From Candidatus Poribacteria bacterium (GTDB lineage Bacteria; Poribacteria; WGA-4E; GCA-2687025): a stretch of DNA of 64,000 nucleotides. The notes below the pieces were generated by a model that saw nothing but the letters and a program-made list of their open reading frames with translations, was not told where the DNA came from and ran no database searches. The position numbers and the translations under genes were made by a program. Location of the stretch: assembly GCA_018644665.1 (NCBI GenBank), contig JABGQA010000080.1, positions 56,445 to 120,444 on the forward strand, given 5' to 3'. Every line of letters begins with the position of its first letter. Position 1 is the stretch's first letter. Below, piece by piece: positions 1 to 9,281 of this stretch.

Positions 1-3000
1 GGGTCGCCCGGCGGCAGCTACTCCCGTCGCACCAGCGGACTCACGAGCAGCAGCTACTTCAGTCCCGTCTTCGTCGACGGGTTCCGCGTCTCCACCGGGT
101 ATGTCTACAACACCGGCCAGCGGCCCGTCGGCATCCCAGATGTGAACGAAGCGCCCAGTCGTCTACAGGCGATGGACGTCAACACGAGTTTCGGCCGAGC
201 GTTCAACCTCGCAGGGCTGGTGAACGTACTGCCGTTCGTGCAGTCCGAAGCGCTCCCGCTGACGATCGACTTCAGCGGTGAGACGGCATTCAGCCACAAC
301 AACCCGAACTCCGTCGGGTTCGCGATGATCGACAGCATGGAGGGCGCTCGCGAGACGACCTCGCTGCCCACCTTCAAGCACCAGTGGCAGGTGGCGAGCG
401 CGCCTCCCGACGACCTGTTCGCCACGAACGAATCCCGCGTGCACTTCCCCGTGATGACTCGCGACGACGATACTCCGCCGAGGAACTATGTGCGGAACCA
501 GCGCGTCCCGGCTTCGCGCATCGACGCGCTATCGCGTAGCGCGGAGGAAAGGCTTGTCGCGGAGGTCGGGTACGAACTCCAGGACGTCATCGCAGAATGG
601 GGCGGCATCACGTACCCGCTGTCTGCCGAGGGCGTTGACTTCCTCACGCGCCAGTCGCTGGACTTGTGGGTGCGCGTCGACGGCGACGACGCCGTGACGC
701 TCCACGTCGATGTCGGGCTGTTCAACGAGGACACTGACGGGGACCGCCGCCTCGACAGCGAGGACCTCCCGCAGGACCTAACCGACACGAGCGGCGACGG
801 GGTTATCGACGCGTTGGACCTCACGCAGGACGACCTCGCCGAGGCCGACCGGTTCCGTGGCAACGGCACCCTGGAGGAGAACGAGGACACCGGGTGGGAG
901 TGGGACGGCCAACTCACCAACACGCGCATCGGGGACGACAACAAGATCCTCGACTCCGAAGACCTGAACGGCGACGCAGTGCTGGACGTCCTCGACTCGT
1001 ACTTCACCGTGAGCGTGCCGCTCGACGACATTCCGCCGGCATGGCTAAAGAAGGAGAACAGCGCGAGCGGGTGGATGTTCCTGAGCATCCCCCTGACCGA
1101 GGCCACCGCGGTTGGCATCCCGTCATGGGGCTTCGTCAAGCAGGCGCGCATCCGCCTACAGAAAAGCCGGGCCGGGACCGTGCAGGGACTGTTCCAGTTC
1201 TCCTCGATCGAGTTCGCTGGCAACCAGTGGGAGCAAGGCATCATCGCCGACGCCGCCGGGTTGGCGCGCGTCGGGACGACCGAGTTCCTGCGCGTCGAGA
1301 CGAAGGACAACTTCAACTTCGAAGACTACCTACGCGCGTACCGGCAGATCGAGGACGACCAGGAATTCCAGGAGCTGCATCCGTTCGTTCCAAGCGCGTT
1401 CGCGTTCGGCGTCCAGGAGCAGAAGGAGCAGACGCTGTCGTTGGACTTCGAGTTGGACCCGGGTTCTCTTGGCGTGACGTGGAAGCGCCTCGACGGTCAA
1501 CGGCGAGGCGACGGGCAGGACTTCTCGAAGCATCAGACGCTCAAGATGTGGGTCTACGGCCACTCGACCGGCGGCTCGTTGGTCCTGCGCCTTAGCTCCA
1601 GCTTGCGGTCTGGGTTCACCAGCTACCGGTCGTTCTCGTCCTTCGGCGCTCAGCTGGAAGAGCCGACCGTCGACGTCTTCAACGACCTGAAGGACTACTA
1701 CGAGCAGGTCGTGCCTCTCGACTTCGAGGGCTGGAGGAAGATTGAGGTACCGCTGGCGGATCTCGATGGCGATTCCCATCCAGACGCGCTCACGGTGATC
1801 GGTACTCCGTCGATCACAAGCATCGGTGGCGTTGTACTCGGCGTGATGAACACCACCGACATCCCGTTGGCGGGTGAGGTGTGGGTGAACGAGATCTACC
1901 TCGCCGACCCGCTCATCAAGTCGGGTTGGGCGCGCCGTGGTAACGGCCGTATCCGCCTGGCGAACGTCCTGCACGTCGACATGGGCTTCGCGACGCAGGA
2001 CAAGGACTTCGAGGATTCGGCCGGCCGCAACAGCCGCACGACGAACCAGTACCAGGGCTTCAGCACCAGCACGAACGACTTCAACCTGAGCGCGAGGCTG
2101 ACTGCCTTCGCGTGGCTGCCCGTGGAATACAGCATGCGGGGACAGGAATCCGAGACGGAGAATCGCGCAGGCACGATCCGCTCGTATCAGACCGGGAAGA
2201 ACAAGGTGGACAGCCAGACGATGCGCGCGTCAGTGGAACCGCCCGCGTGGCCGTCGCTCAGCATGATGTTCGACTCGCAGGAGTATTGGAACGAGCAGCG
2301 CGGCACCGAGTTCAGTGATCTTTACGTGGCGTCGTTCCGGTATGACCGGCAGGTCGTCGGCGTGACGACCGAATACCGCCACGAAGACATCACGGTCGAC
2401 CGCACGACGGCGGTTGAGAGCACAACCGGGGGTTCGACGGGGTACAGCAGCTACTACTCGAGCTTCAACGACCGCATCGTCGACAGCGGGACGGTGACGT
2501 TGCAGTTCCGGCCGATCAAGACGCTCTCGATCCAGCCGACATACGACATACGCCGTGAACTCGAACGCGCGGACGATCCGGCCGCAACGGATGAGCCCGC
2601 GACGCCCGCGGCGCAACTCCCGTACGAGCTGTCGGCCCGCGACCATCGCGTGTCGCTCCGGCCGACGATCAACAAGTCGTTCCTCGGGCTACGTCCTACG
2701 GTCAGCGCACAGGCGAGCATCCGCGAGAACTGGTTCCAGGACCAGAAGGACATCAGCATCAACTCCACGATCCGCGGCGGGTTGACGTTGCGTCTGTCGG
2801 AGATCATCAAGGTCGGCCGTCGCCGGGACAGGGGGTCGGACGATCCCGGCGTTGAGGGCGACCTGCTCGCGGGTGCCGCCACCGATGTCGAGGATCTGGC
2901 CGACCTCGCGGCCACTACAGGCGTACCGGCGGAGACGGAGTCGTCGCCCAAGCGGCTTGCGCCGGCGGATGGGCCCAGCCCGTTAGGCAGCGGGCCGCCT

Positions 3001-4515
3001 GTGCTCCCAGGATCCGAAGTCGCGCCCACGGCACCGGAAGCGACGGGTCAGGCGGCTGCCGACAACGCACCACCTCAGGACGCGACTGCTGAGACGCCGT
3101 CCGAAAGCGCGCAGCCAGGCCCGGCTATCCGCGACGGCCGCAAGCCCAGCGTCGCCGACAGCGCGCCCGACGAAACGGCCCCTGCGCCCGACGCGACCGA
3201 TGTGGGCGCACAGCCCGACGCGCCGGATGCGGGAGGCGAGAGCCAGCCAGATCCCGGTGTGGCCGCCAACGATGCTCCGCCACAGGATTCGGTAGACACC
3301 GAGGGCGACGACGAGTCCACTACCGACACGGGCGCGGCCATACCCAACACGGCGCCCCCAGTCCCCGATCAGGACACTGCGACCGACGCGGCGACCCCTG
3401 AGGGCGATGCGCCACCGTCGGTCCCAACCGCAGACGCTGACAACACAGACGCCACGGCATCGCCAGGCGCGTCGGCCGCGGGGACCACACCTCCCGAGGA
3501 CTGGGAAGACGACGAGTTCTTCAAGCAGCAGGAACGTCTGGACCGACTATCGCGGTACGGCGTCGACGACTTCGACTACCAGGACGCGCAGTTGCAGCGG
3601 GGCGATTGGCTCGGGCAAGGCAACTACGAACTGGACCGCAGCATTGAGGCCCGCATGGGACGCAACCGTGACGACGGCCTCAACGTGTTGCAACGTGTCG
3701 CGACGAGCATGACCCTCAGCGCCGACTACAGCATCGACGTGCGCGACCATCTCCGCCGCCTCGACCGCAGCACGACGATAGCGGACGCGCTGGCCTTCGA
3801 GGACGAGGCCCCGGAGCGGAGTTCTTCTACGAAGTCGAATCGCCTCTCCCTGCGCACGTCGTTCGATCCGCTACAGTGGATGTCGCTCAGTGGCGACGCG
3901 TCAGTCCGTGACGGCTTCACGAAGAACATCGGCACCGCATCGCGGCAGGACTCGCGTAACGTCGGCGCACACGTCCGGTTCTACCCCGCGAGCAACTCGG
4001 CGACGATCGAGGTGCGCTACGACTACCGGACTTCCGATCGCCGCAACACGGAGACCGTCTTCGGCACTAGCCTATCGCACGAGGCGTCGTTAACGTGGCG
4101 TCAGGTCTGGGGAGACACGCGCACGTCGCTCGGCTCCCGGGTCAGCCGCCGCAACCAGGAGCGCAGCGGGGTGTCCTCTACCGGCTTCATCGTCACGCCC
4201 AGCCTAAGCGTCGACTACACCCTACGCACGCAGAGCGGCTGGACGGTGCCGCTGCTGGGCAAGACTGTCAAGCTCGAGCAGAACCTCACGGTGACGAACT
4301 ACCTGACGACCGTCATACGGCGCGAGAAGCTGGGCGATCAGCGCGACGCGAAATCGGAGCGGTACCAGACGGCGCTCCAACTCGGCTACCACGTCAGCCA
4401 GCGCGTCCGCGCGAACGTCAACGTCAGCGTGAGCTACTTCAACGACCGCGTCGAGGCTGGCAACGACTACCTGTCGGTGTCCAGCGCGCTGATGGTGCGT
4501 GGAGAGTTCCAGTAG
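1..4515 (+). CDS. sprA: SprA/Sov-type T9SS outer-membrane translocon, 5' truncated
   Basis: The frame is open from base 1, so only the C-terminal 1,504 or so residues are present; the GTG at 142 is internal. SprA forms the giant outer-membrane barrel that passes type IX secretion substrates to the surface. Seen here: a DSMEGAR motif near nt 330, matching the family's D-x-x-EGA/S segment; Asp-rich DxDxDG-like calcium-type stretches near nt 735-830 and 950-1005 (LDSEDLNGD); RVETKDNFNFEDY near 1300; and WVNEIYLADP near 1880, like the family's VNELRL segment. Long alternating amphipathic strands follow. About 220 residues (nt 2850-3510) are Asp/Ala/Pro/Thr-rich low complexity, an insertion I would not expect in the barrel. 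The last 77 bases overlap the convergent gene. The family call is fairly sure; secretion of actual substrates is inferred. Confidence 0.8.
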   Translation, partial: GSPGGSYSRRTSGLTSSSYFSPVFVDGFRVSTGYVYNTGQRPVGIPDVNEAPSRLQAMDVNTSFGRAFNLAGLVNVLPFVQSEALPLTIDFSGETAFSHNNPNSVGFAMIDSMEGARETTSLPTFKHQWQVASAPPDDLFATNESRVHFPVMTRDDDTPPRNYVRNQRVPASRIDALSRSAEERLVAEVGYELQDVIAEWGGITYPLSAEGVDFLTRQSLDLWVRVDGDDAVTLHVDVGLFNEDTDGDRRLDSEDLPQDLTDTSGDGVIDALDLTQDDLAEADRFRGNGTLEENEDTGWEWDGQLTNTRIGDDNKILDSEDLNGDAVLDVLDSYFTVSVPLDDIPPAWLKKENSASGWMFLSIPLTEATAVGIPSWGFVKQARIRLQKSRAGTVQGLFQFSSIEFAGNQWEQGIIADAAGLARVGTTEFLRVETKDNFNFEDYLRAYRQIEDDQEFQELHPFVPSAFAFGVQEQKEQTLSLDFELDPGSLGVTWKRLDGQRRGDGQDFSKHQTLKMWVYGHSTGGSLVLRLSSSLRSGFTSYRSFSSFGAQLEEPTVDVFNDLKDYYEQVVPLDFEGWRKIEVPLADLDGDSHPDALTVIGTPSITSIGGVVLGVMNTTDIPLAGEVWVNEIYLADPLIKSGWARRGNGRIRLANVLHVDMGFATQDKDFEDSAGRNSRTTNQYQGFSTSTNDFNLSARLTAFAWLPVEYSMRGQESETENRAGTIRSYQTGKNKVDSQTMRASVEPPAWPSLSMMFDSQEYWNEQRGTEFSDLYVASFRYDRQVVGVTTEYRHEDITVDRTTAVESTTGGSTGYSSYYSSFNDRIVDSGTVTLQFRPIKTLSIQPTYDIRRELERADDPAATDEPATPAAQLPYELSARDHRVSLRPTINKSFLGLRPTVSAQASIRENWFQDQKDISINSTIRGGLTLRLSEIIKVGRRRDRGSDDPGVEGDLLAGAATDVEDLADLAATTGVPAETESSPKRLAPADGPSPLGSGPPVLPGSEVAPTAPEATGQAAADNAPPQDATAETPSESAQPGPAIRDGRKPSVADSAPDETAPAPDATDVGAQPDAPDAGGESQPDPGVAANDAPPQDSVDTEGDDESTTDTGAAIPNTAPPVPDQDTATDAATPEGDAPPSVPTADADNTDATASPGASAAGTTPPEDWEDDEFFKQQERLDRLSRYGVDDFDYQDAQLQRGDWLGQGNYELDRSIEARMGRNRDDGLNVLQRVATSMTLSADYSIDVRDHLRRLDRSTTIADALAFEDEAPERSSSTKSNRLSLRTSFDPLQWMSLSGDASVRDGFTKNIGTASRQDSRNVGAHVRFYPASNSATIEVRYDYRTSDRRNTETVFGTSLSHEASLTWRQVWGDTRTSLGSRVSRRNQERSGVSSTGFIVTPSLSVDYTLRTQSGWTVPLLGKTVKLEQNLTVTNYLTTVIRREKLGDQRDAKSERYQTALQLGYHVSQRVRANVNVSVSYFNDRVEAGNDYLSVSSALMVRGEFQ

Positions 4516-6595
4516 CGACGTCACGACGCTGCGCGTACTGACCCCACCGCTTCCTGAGCACAGTCCCATGCGGCCGCGCTGCATCGTGTCGCTCTCTCAG
4601 CGGCGCCGGCCGGCGGCGCCAATTCGTGGCGGGCCGCGACGGAGCCGGAGCCGCGAGCCAGGCAGCGTTGAATTCGTAGTGCTGCCGGCTGCTGATGAGG
4701 TGCACCATGCCGCCGGTCGCCTGGCACACGGCGAGGTACCCGAGCGGCTCGCCGTCCGCGAACCCCATCGTGAACGGCTGACCGTCCATGCTCTCCAGCT
4801 CGCGGTCAGGGCCGTCGTCGGAGACGAGGCGCGTGTGCGGCCACGTCTGGCCATCGTCGTGCGATATCGAGGCGAACAGCCCGCGCACCGGTCGGCTACC
4901 CCGCGACTCGTCGCGGATCTCCATGGATGGCTGATCTCGCCTCGGGCCAGTGAACGATGCGAACAGCAGCGGCCCTTCTCGCAGCCGGAGCAGGACGCAC
5001 CGTTGGCCGCCGGAGATCGGCGGGAATCGGCTCGCGGTGACGCGCCAGGTGCGCCCCATGTCCGTCGAAACGCCCATGGGCATCCGCCCATCCACGTTGT
5101 CGCCACGGCCGAGCGCCATCAGGCTCCCGTCCGCGCGTTCCGCGACGGCGGCGTGGATCCCCGCGATCGTCCCGCCCGGGTCGCGCCAGGACGCGCCGTC
5201 GTCGCGACTGACCCACAGCGCCGACCCGCCCTCCCCGCCGGTCACCGCATCGCATGGCAACACGAGCGCGCCGCTGCTCATCCGTAGAACCGACTCGATC
5301 GGCATCTGCCGGGCCGTGTGCTCGGGCATGATCAGGCGCGGGTCGGACCATGTGACGCCGCTATCGGTCGACGAGCGCATCACGCACGCTAGCGCGCCCC
5401 ACGTCGCGGCCGCGCCGAGGCCGTTGAAGTGGTGGATCGTGTCGCCACCGACGAGCAGGGCCGGAGCGTGGTTGTTCCGGTCTGCGACGCCCCAGAACTG
5501 GTCGGCCGGATCCCACTCAGCGTCGCCCGCCCGCCGGCGACTGGCCGCCACGGTCAGCTCGCGTCCCCGCTCTGATACGCACGAATACCACACGGCGAGA
5601 AGGTCGCCGTTCGGGCAGGCGGCAATCGCGGGCACATGGTTGTGTGCGGAGAACAGCGGGCCCATGGAGCCGGACGGGATGTGCACGTACTGACGGGGTT
5701 CTCGGAAGATGGGCGCAGTGACCGCCTCGGCCGCCGTCGCGCACGCCTGACGTACGCGAGTTTGCCAGCGGCGGGTGGCGGGCCGTCGCGCGGCGGGAGG
5801 CGATGGCGTCTCGCCGATGGCGACCCGGAAGCCGAGGAGCCAATGGCGATCGTCGGGCAGGGCTGCCATACGGTTCGCCGCGCGCAGGTAGTAGGCCACC
5901 GTCGAGTGACTCCCCCCGCGCGTCACACGTGCAGCCCCGTCGCGTGGCCCTGACGGGTCTCGCTGCGGTTCGGCTGGGTACGGGGCGTGATAGTCGCGGC
6001 ACCACTCCTCAACCAGGCCGTGCATGTCGTGCAGGCCCCACGGGTTCGCGGGCGTGCCACCGACGCGCAGACCCACAACGTCGCCTGGATCGCTCCTGGC
6101 GGGGTCCGGGTACCACGACTCCCGCGCGTTCAGGAGGCTGCCGTCGGGGGGAGTGTCGCCGGACCAGAACGGGGCGTCCGTCGCTGCCCGACACGCGTAT
6201 TCCCACTCGGCCTCCGTCGGAAGGCGGCACGCGACCCCGACGCGCTCCGCCAGCCACGCGCAATACGCGGTCGCGTCGTGCCACGAGACGAACACGACTG
6301 CCTCGTCATCCCCGGACGAGAACCCGAGCCGCCCGCGAAGCGATCGGTGGCCCGGGTCGAACTTCTCATACTGCGCATTGGTGACCGGAGTAGAGGCCAT
6401 ATAGTAGGCGTGGGTGAGGGTGACGTCATGCCGGGGATGCTCGTCCGGGTCACCAGTGCGCCGATGCGCCATACCCTCAGTGAGCGCGGCCGGAAGCGGC
6501 TCCAACGGCCTGCCCATCGAGAACGTCCCGGGAGCCACGCGCATGTATGGCGTCCCCTCCGCGTCGGCCCATCTCGGTCCCGTCGGTACTGCCAT
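4439..6595 (-). CDS. FGE/SUMF1-like domain fused to BNR sialidase-like propeller
   Basis: 718 residues from an ATG at 6595 preceded by GGGAGAG; an in-frame ATG at 6736 lacks domain or RBS support. Residues about 15-285 form a formylglycine-generating-enzyme/SUMF1 fold (VTNAQYEKF, LPTEAEWEYACRA, GLHDMHGLVEEWCRDY, RVTRGGS). Residues about 315-645 form a sialidase-like propeller with four Asp boxes (TDSGVTW, RDDGASW, TDMGRTW, HDDGQTW). The region after RGGS has no cysteines where active FGE has its Cys pair, so sulfatase activation is unlikely; the domain may bind ligand or have another chemistry. No signal peptide is evident. The last 75 or so residues match nothing I recognise and run across the 3' end of sprA, so the stop may be displaced by an old frameshift. 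The substrate is unknown; sialic acid itself is not established. Confidence 0.75.
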   Translation of the reverse strand: MAVPTGPRWADAEGTPYMRVAPGTFSMGRPLEPLPAALTEGMAHRRTGDPDEHPRHDVTLTHAYYMASTPVTNAQYEKFDPGHRSLRGRLGFSSGDDEAVVFVSWHDATAYCAWLAERVGVACRLPTEAEWEYACRAATDAPFWSGDTPPDGSLLNARESWYPDPARSDPGDVVGLRVGGTPANPWGLHDMHGLVEEWCRDYHAPYPAEPQRDPSGPRDGAARVTRGGSHSTVAYYLRAANRMAALPDDRHWLLGFRVAIGETPSPPAARRPATRRWQTRVRQACATAAEAVTAPIFREPRQYVHIPSGSMGPLFSAHNHVPAIAACPNGDLLAVWYSCVSERGRELTVAASRRRAGDAEWDPADQFWGVADRNNHAPALLVGGDTIHHFNGLGAAATWGALACVMRSSTDSGVTWSDPRLIMPEHTARQMPIESVLRMSSGALVLPCDAVTGGEGGSALWVSRDDGASWRDPGGTIAGIHAAVAERADGSLMALGRGDNVDGRMPMGVSTDMGRTWRVTASRFPPISGGQRCVLLRLREGPLLFASFTGPRRDQPSMEIRDESRGSRPVRGLFASISHDDGQTWPHTRLVSDDGPDRELESMDGQPFTMGFADGEPLGYLAVCQATGGMVHLISSRQHYEFNAAWLAAPAPSRPATNWRRRPAPLRERHDAARPHGTVLRKRWGQYAQRRDVATGTLHAPSARWTPTGSRCQPRRGR

Positions 6596-7118
6596 AGCTG
6601 GTATCTCTCCCACGCCCGCCGCCACGCGCGGCAGACCGCCCTCATGCACTCCAGGCCGCACTGGGCGGTTGTGAAGGTGGCGCGAGGTCGCTAGGGTGCC
6701 ACCTGCGCGCGCGCTTCGCTCCGTCGTTCTGTTCACGCTCGGCCCGGATGCCTGTTGAACGGGAGACTAGCACCGAACGCGTCGACGCGCAGTGCGTCCT
6801 GCCGTAGCCGCCGCCAACGCCTACCGTGCGGACGCCGGCCGGCCGCTGCCGCACATCCCCCAGGAGGCGTGCAGGCCGGTGGTGACCTGGCCGGCCGTCG
6901 CCATGCGCGGGCCGGCGACCCCGCCCTGCACGGCTGCCGAGACGGTGCGCGCCAGGCCCCTCGACAGGGCGTGGGCCGCCGTGAGCGCCACCCCGCCCCA
7001 CAGTAGCCCCAGCGAGTCTCAACAAGCCGTGACGAGCCCTGTGGCCACATGGGTCACGGGGGCCGCCGCGGGCGCACGCCCCAGGGCCCCGCCTGCGCTG
7101 ATCGGCGTTCCGCGAATC
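6596..7118. other. Gene-free stretch left of the groE promoter
   Basis: I find no convincing gene. One minus-strand frame (stop at 6821, reading back past about 7000) has almost only G or C at codon third positions, as real genes here do, but it is broken by an in-frame TGA at 7019-7021 and encodes nothing I recognise. A 56-codon ORF with a GTG start at 6991 lies in that frame without a clear ribosome-binding site. It could be a decayed gene or chance in GC-rich DNA. Confidence 0.4.
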
Positions 7119-7147
7119 TTGACACCGCATGAGCCTACGGCTAGTAT
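7119..7147 (+). promoter_or_regulatory. groESL sigma70-type promoter
   Basis: TTGACA (7119-7124), a 17-nt spacer and TAGTAT (7142-7147). The -35 is a perfect consensus and the -10 matches at four of six bases. The expected transcription start lies at the left edge of the CIRCE element, the arrangement in which HrcA blocks initiation. Confidence 0.8.
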
Positions 7148-7155
7148 TCGTGTGC

Positions 7156-7182
7156 TTGGCACTCGTGCGCCTAGAGTGCTAA
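7156..7182. promoter_or_regulatory. CIRCE operator (HrcA site)
   Basis: TTGGCACTC-N9-GAGTGCTAA: the known CIRCE inverted repeat with one mismatch in the left arm (TTGG for TTAG) and the exact 9-nt spacing. It lies between the promoter and groES, so heat-shock derepression by HrcA is inferred. No hrcA gene is in the window. Confidence 0.92.
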
Positions 7183-7265
7183 CGTTCGGAGCGCGGGCGT
7201 GGCCAAGCCTTAGACCACACACGACGACCCAGACACCCAATTACGGATCAGGGGAGGAAACCGGA

Positions 7266-7553
7266 ATGACGTTGGAACCCCTCTCGGACAATGTGTGCAT
7301 TGAGCCGCAGGAAGAAGCGGAGACGCGCATCGGAGCGATCATCGTTCCCGATACAGCCAAGGAACAGCCGCAGATCGGCACAGTCATCGCGGCGGGCCCC
7401 GGCAAGCGGGGTGACGACGGTGAACGGCGGCCGCTAGCGGTCAAGACCGGTGACACGGTCATCTACTCCAAGTACGGCGGCACGGAATTCGATATGGACG
7501 GCACGGAATACCGCGTGATGAGAGAATCGGACATCCTGGCGATCGTCAGCTAA
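7266..7553 (+). CDS. groES: Co-chaperonin GroES
   Basis: 95 residues. GroES forms the heptameric lid of the GroEL folding chamber in the cytoplasm. Seen: PLSDNVCIEP at the N terminus, GTVIAAGPGKR, KTGDTVIYSKYGGTEF and an RESDILAIV C terminus, all in the family order and of normal length. The ATG at 7266 has GGGGAGG at 7251-7257; longer in-frame extensions would start upstream of the promoter and are rejected. The mobile loop region (RIGAIIVPDTAKEQPQ) is ordinary. It is cotranscribed with groEL 31 bp downstream and controlled by the promoter and CIRCE element upstream. Confidence 0.96.
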   Translation: MTLEPLSDNVCIEPQEEAETRIGAIIVPDTAKEQPQIGTVIAAGPGKRGDDGERRPLAVKTGDTVIYSKYGGTEFDMDGTEYRVMRESDILAIVS

Positions 7554-7584
7554 GTAAGCTGTCAGCGAGAGGGCTAGAACGAAC

Positions 7585-9231
7585 ATGCCGGCGAAACAGG
7601 TTGCATTCGATGAAGAGGCCCGCGCAGGTCTGAAGAGCGGAGCCGCTCTGCTGTCCCGCGCCGTGCGCGTAACGCTCGGCCCGCGGGGCCGGAACGTAGT
7701 GCTCCAGAAGTCGTTCGGAGCCCCACTCATAACCAAAGACGGCGCGTCCATCGCCAAAGAGATTGAGCTGAGCGACCACTACGAGAACCTGGGCGCGCAA
7801 CTCATCGAGACGGCGGCGTCCAAGACCAACGACGACGCTGGGGACGGCACGACGACGGCGATCACGCTCGCATACGACATCCTCGAGGCTGGTCTCAAGG
7901 CCATCGCTTCGGGCGCCAACCCTATGAGCATGAAGCGGGGTGTTGACGACGCATGCGCGGCGGTAATCGCCCAACTGCACGAGCGATCGACCCCGGTCGA
8001 CGGCCGCGATGACTTCGAACGCGTGGCGCGCGTGTCCGCCAACAACGACGAGGAGATCGGCGCCATCATCGCCGACGCCCTCGAGACCGTTGGCAGCGAG
8101 GGCGTTGTCACCGTCGAGGAGGGCAGGACCGCCGAGACCGTCCTCGACGTTGTCGAGGGCATGCAGTTCGACAAGGGCTTCCTGTCTCCCCACTTTGCCA
8201 CGGCCGGCGACGGCTCCGAAGCCGTCCTCGACAACCCGTACATCCTCATCCACGAAGGCAAGCTGAGTTCTCCCCAGGACGTAGTCAGCATTCTCGAGAA
8301 GGTGCACCAGGTCGGGCGACCCATCCTGATCATCGCTGAGGATGTCGAGGGCGAGGCCCTGTCGACGCTGGTAGTGAACCGCATCCGCGGCAACCTCGCC
8401 GTGTGCGCCGTGAAGGCGCCTGGATTCGGTGACCGTCGCAAGGAGATGCTCCGGGACATCGGGACGCTTACAGCGGGCCAGGTGATCGCCGAAGAGTTGG
8501 GCATCCGTCTCGGGAACGTGGTCCTGGGCATGCTCGGCCAGGCCGAGCGCGTGATCATCGACAAGGACACGACGACGATCGTCCGCGGCCGCGGGGCCCC
8601 CGAGGACATCGAGGGCCGCAAGCGCCAACTCCGCGCGCAGATTGAGGACACCTCCTCCGACTACGACCGCGAGAAGCTCCAGGAGCGTCTGGCGAAGCTC
8701 GCAGGCGGGGTGGCGCTCATCCAGGTCGGCGCCGCGACTGAGGTCGCGATGAAGGAGAAGAAGGCGCGTGTCGAGGATGCGTTGAACGCGACGCGGGCCG
8801 CGATCGAGGAAGGCACGTTGGTCGGTGGCGGCGTGGCTCTGCTGCGCGCCCAGCCTGCCGTCGACGCGTTGATCGACGCGCGTGGCGACGCCCGGACGAC
8901 GGAAGCGGCCGACGAGCTTATCGGCTTGAGCTTAGTCCGCCGGGCCCTGGAAGCTCCGGTACGCCAGTTGGCGAGCAACGCCGGCGCCGAGGGCTCGCTG
9001 ATCGTCGAGCAAGTGCGAACGGCTGACACCGACTCGCAAGGCTACAACGCCGCCACACTCGTGTTCGAGGATCTCGTTGCCGCTGGGATCATCGACCCGA
9101 CGAAGGTGGTGCGGTCCGCGCTGCAGAACGCTGCGAGCGTCGCGGGAATCGTCCTGACGACGGAAGCCGCGATCACCGAGGTGCAGGCCGAGGACGACGA
9201 CGACGACGGACATGGTCACCACCATCACTAG
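7585..9231 (+). CDS. groEL: Chaperonin GroEL with Asp/His-rich tail
   Basis: 548 residues, normal length. GroEL is the 60-kDa double-ring ATP-driven folding chaperone. Seen: [12 protein letters not shown] near residue 30, the ATPase loop GDGTTT with Asp at 87 as in E. coli, [10 protein letters not shown] near 203, and the equatorial GGGVALL near 415. The usual Gly-Gly-Met repeat tail is replaced by [12 protein letters not shown], a natural metal-binding-like end. The region VGGGVALL has Val where many GroELs have Pro. It follows groES by 31 bp with a GAGAGGG ribosome site and is closed by the hairpin at 9252-9280. Only one groEL is in the window; whether there are paralogues elsewhere cannot be seen. 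Confidence 0.97.
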   Translation: MPAKQVAFDEEARAGLKSGAALLSRAVRVTLGPRGRNVVLQKSFGAPLITKDGASIAKEIELSDHYENLGAQLIETAASKTNDDAGDGTTTAITLAYDILEAGLKAIASGANPMSMKRGVDDACAAVIAQLHERSTPVDGRDDFERVARVSANNDEEIGAIIADALETVGSEGVVTVEEGRTAETVLDVVEGMQFDKGFLSPHFATAGDGSEAVLDNPYILIHEGKLSSPQDVVSILEKVHQVGRPILIIAEDVEGEALSTLVVNRIRGNLAVCAVKAPGFGDRRKEMLRDIGTLTAGQVIAEELGIRLGNVVLGMLGQAERVIIDKDTTTIVRGRGAPEDIEGRKRQLRAQIEDTSSDYDREKLQERLAKLAGGVALIQVGAATEVAMKEKKARVEDALNATRAAIEEGTLVGGGVALLRAQPAVDALIDARGDARTTEAADELIGLSLVRRALEAPVRQLASNAGAEGSLIVEQVRTADTDSQGYNAATLVFEDLVAAGIIDPTKVVRSALQNAASVAGIVLTTEAAITEVQAEDDDDDGHGHHHH

Positions 9232-9251
9232 TCCGCGTCACGAATGTACGA

Positions 9252-9280
9252 ACGCCCCGCGCCATCATGGCGCGGGGCGT
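9252..9280. terminator. Strong hairpin terminator after groEL
   Basis: A perfect 13-bp GC-rich stem (9252-9264 with 9268-9280) around the 3-base loop TCA, followed by TTTCATTT on the plus strand. It lies between groEL and the convergent gene at 9282, so it probably ends groESL transcription and may also insulate the minus-strand unit. Confidence 0.85.
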
Positions 9281-9281
9281 T

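Noticed and set aside
4521..5351. Alternative minus-strand ORFs inside the sialidase region
   Set aside because: They are out of frame with the Asp boxes and have no homology; they are shadows of the fusion protein.
6676..6706. AGGTGGC/GCCACCT inverted repeat near the sialidase start
   Set aside because: Seven-base arms with a long loop in very GC-rich DNA; expected by chance.
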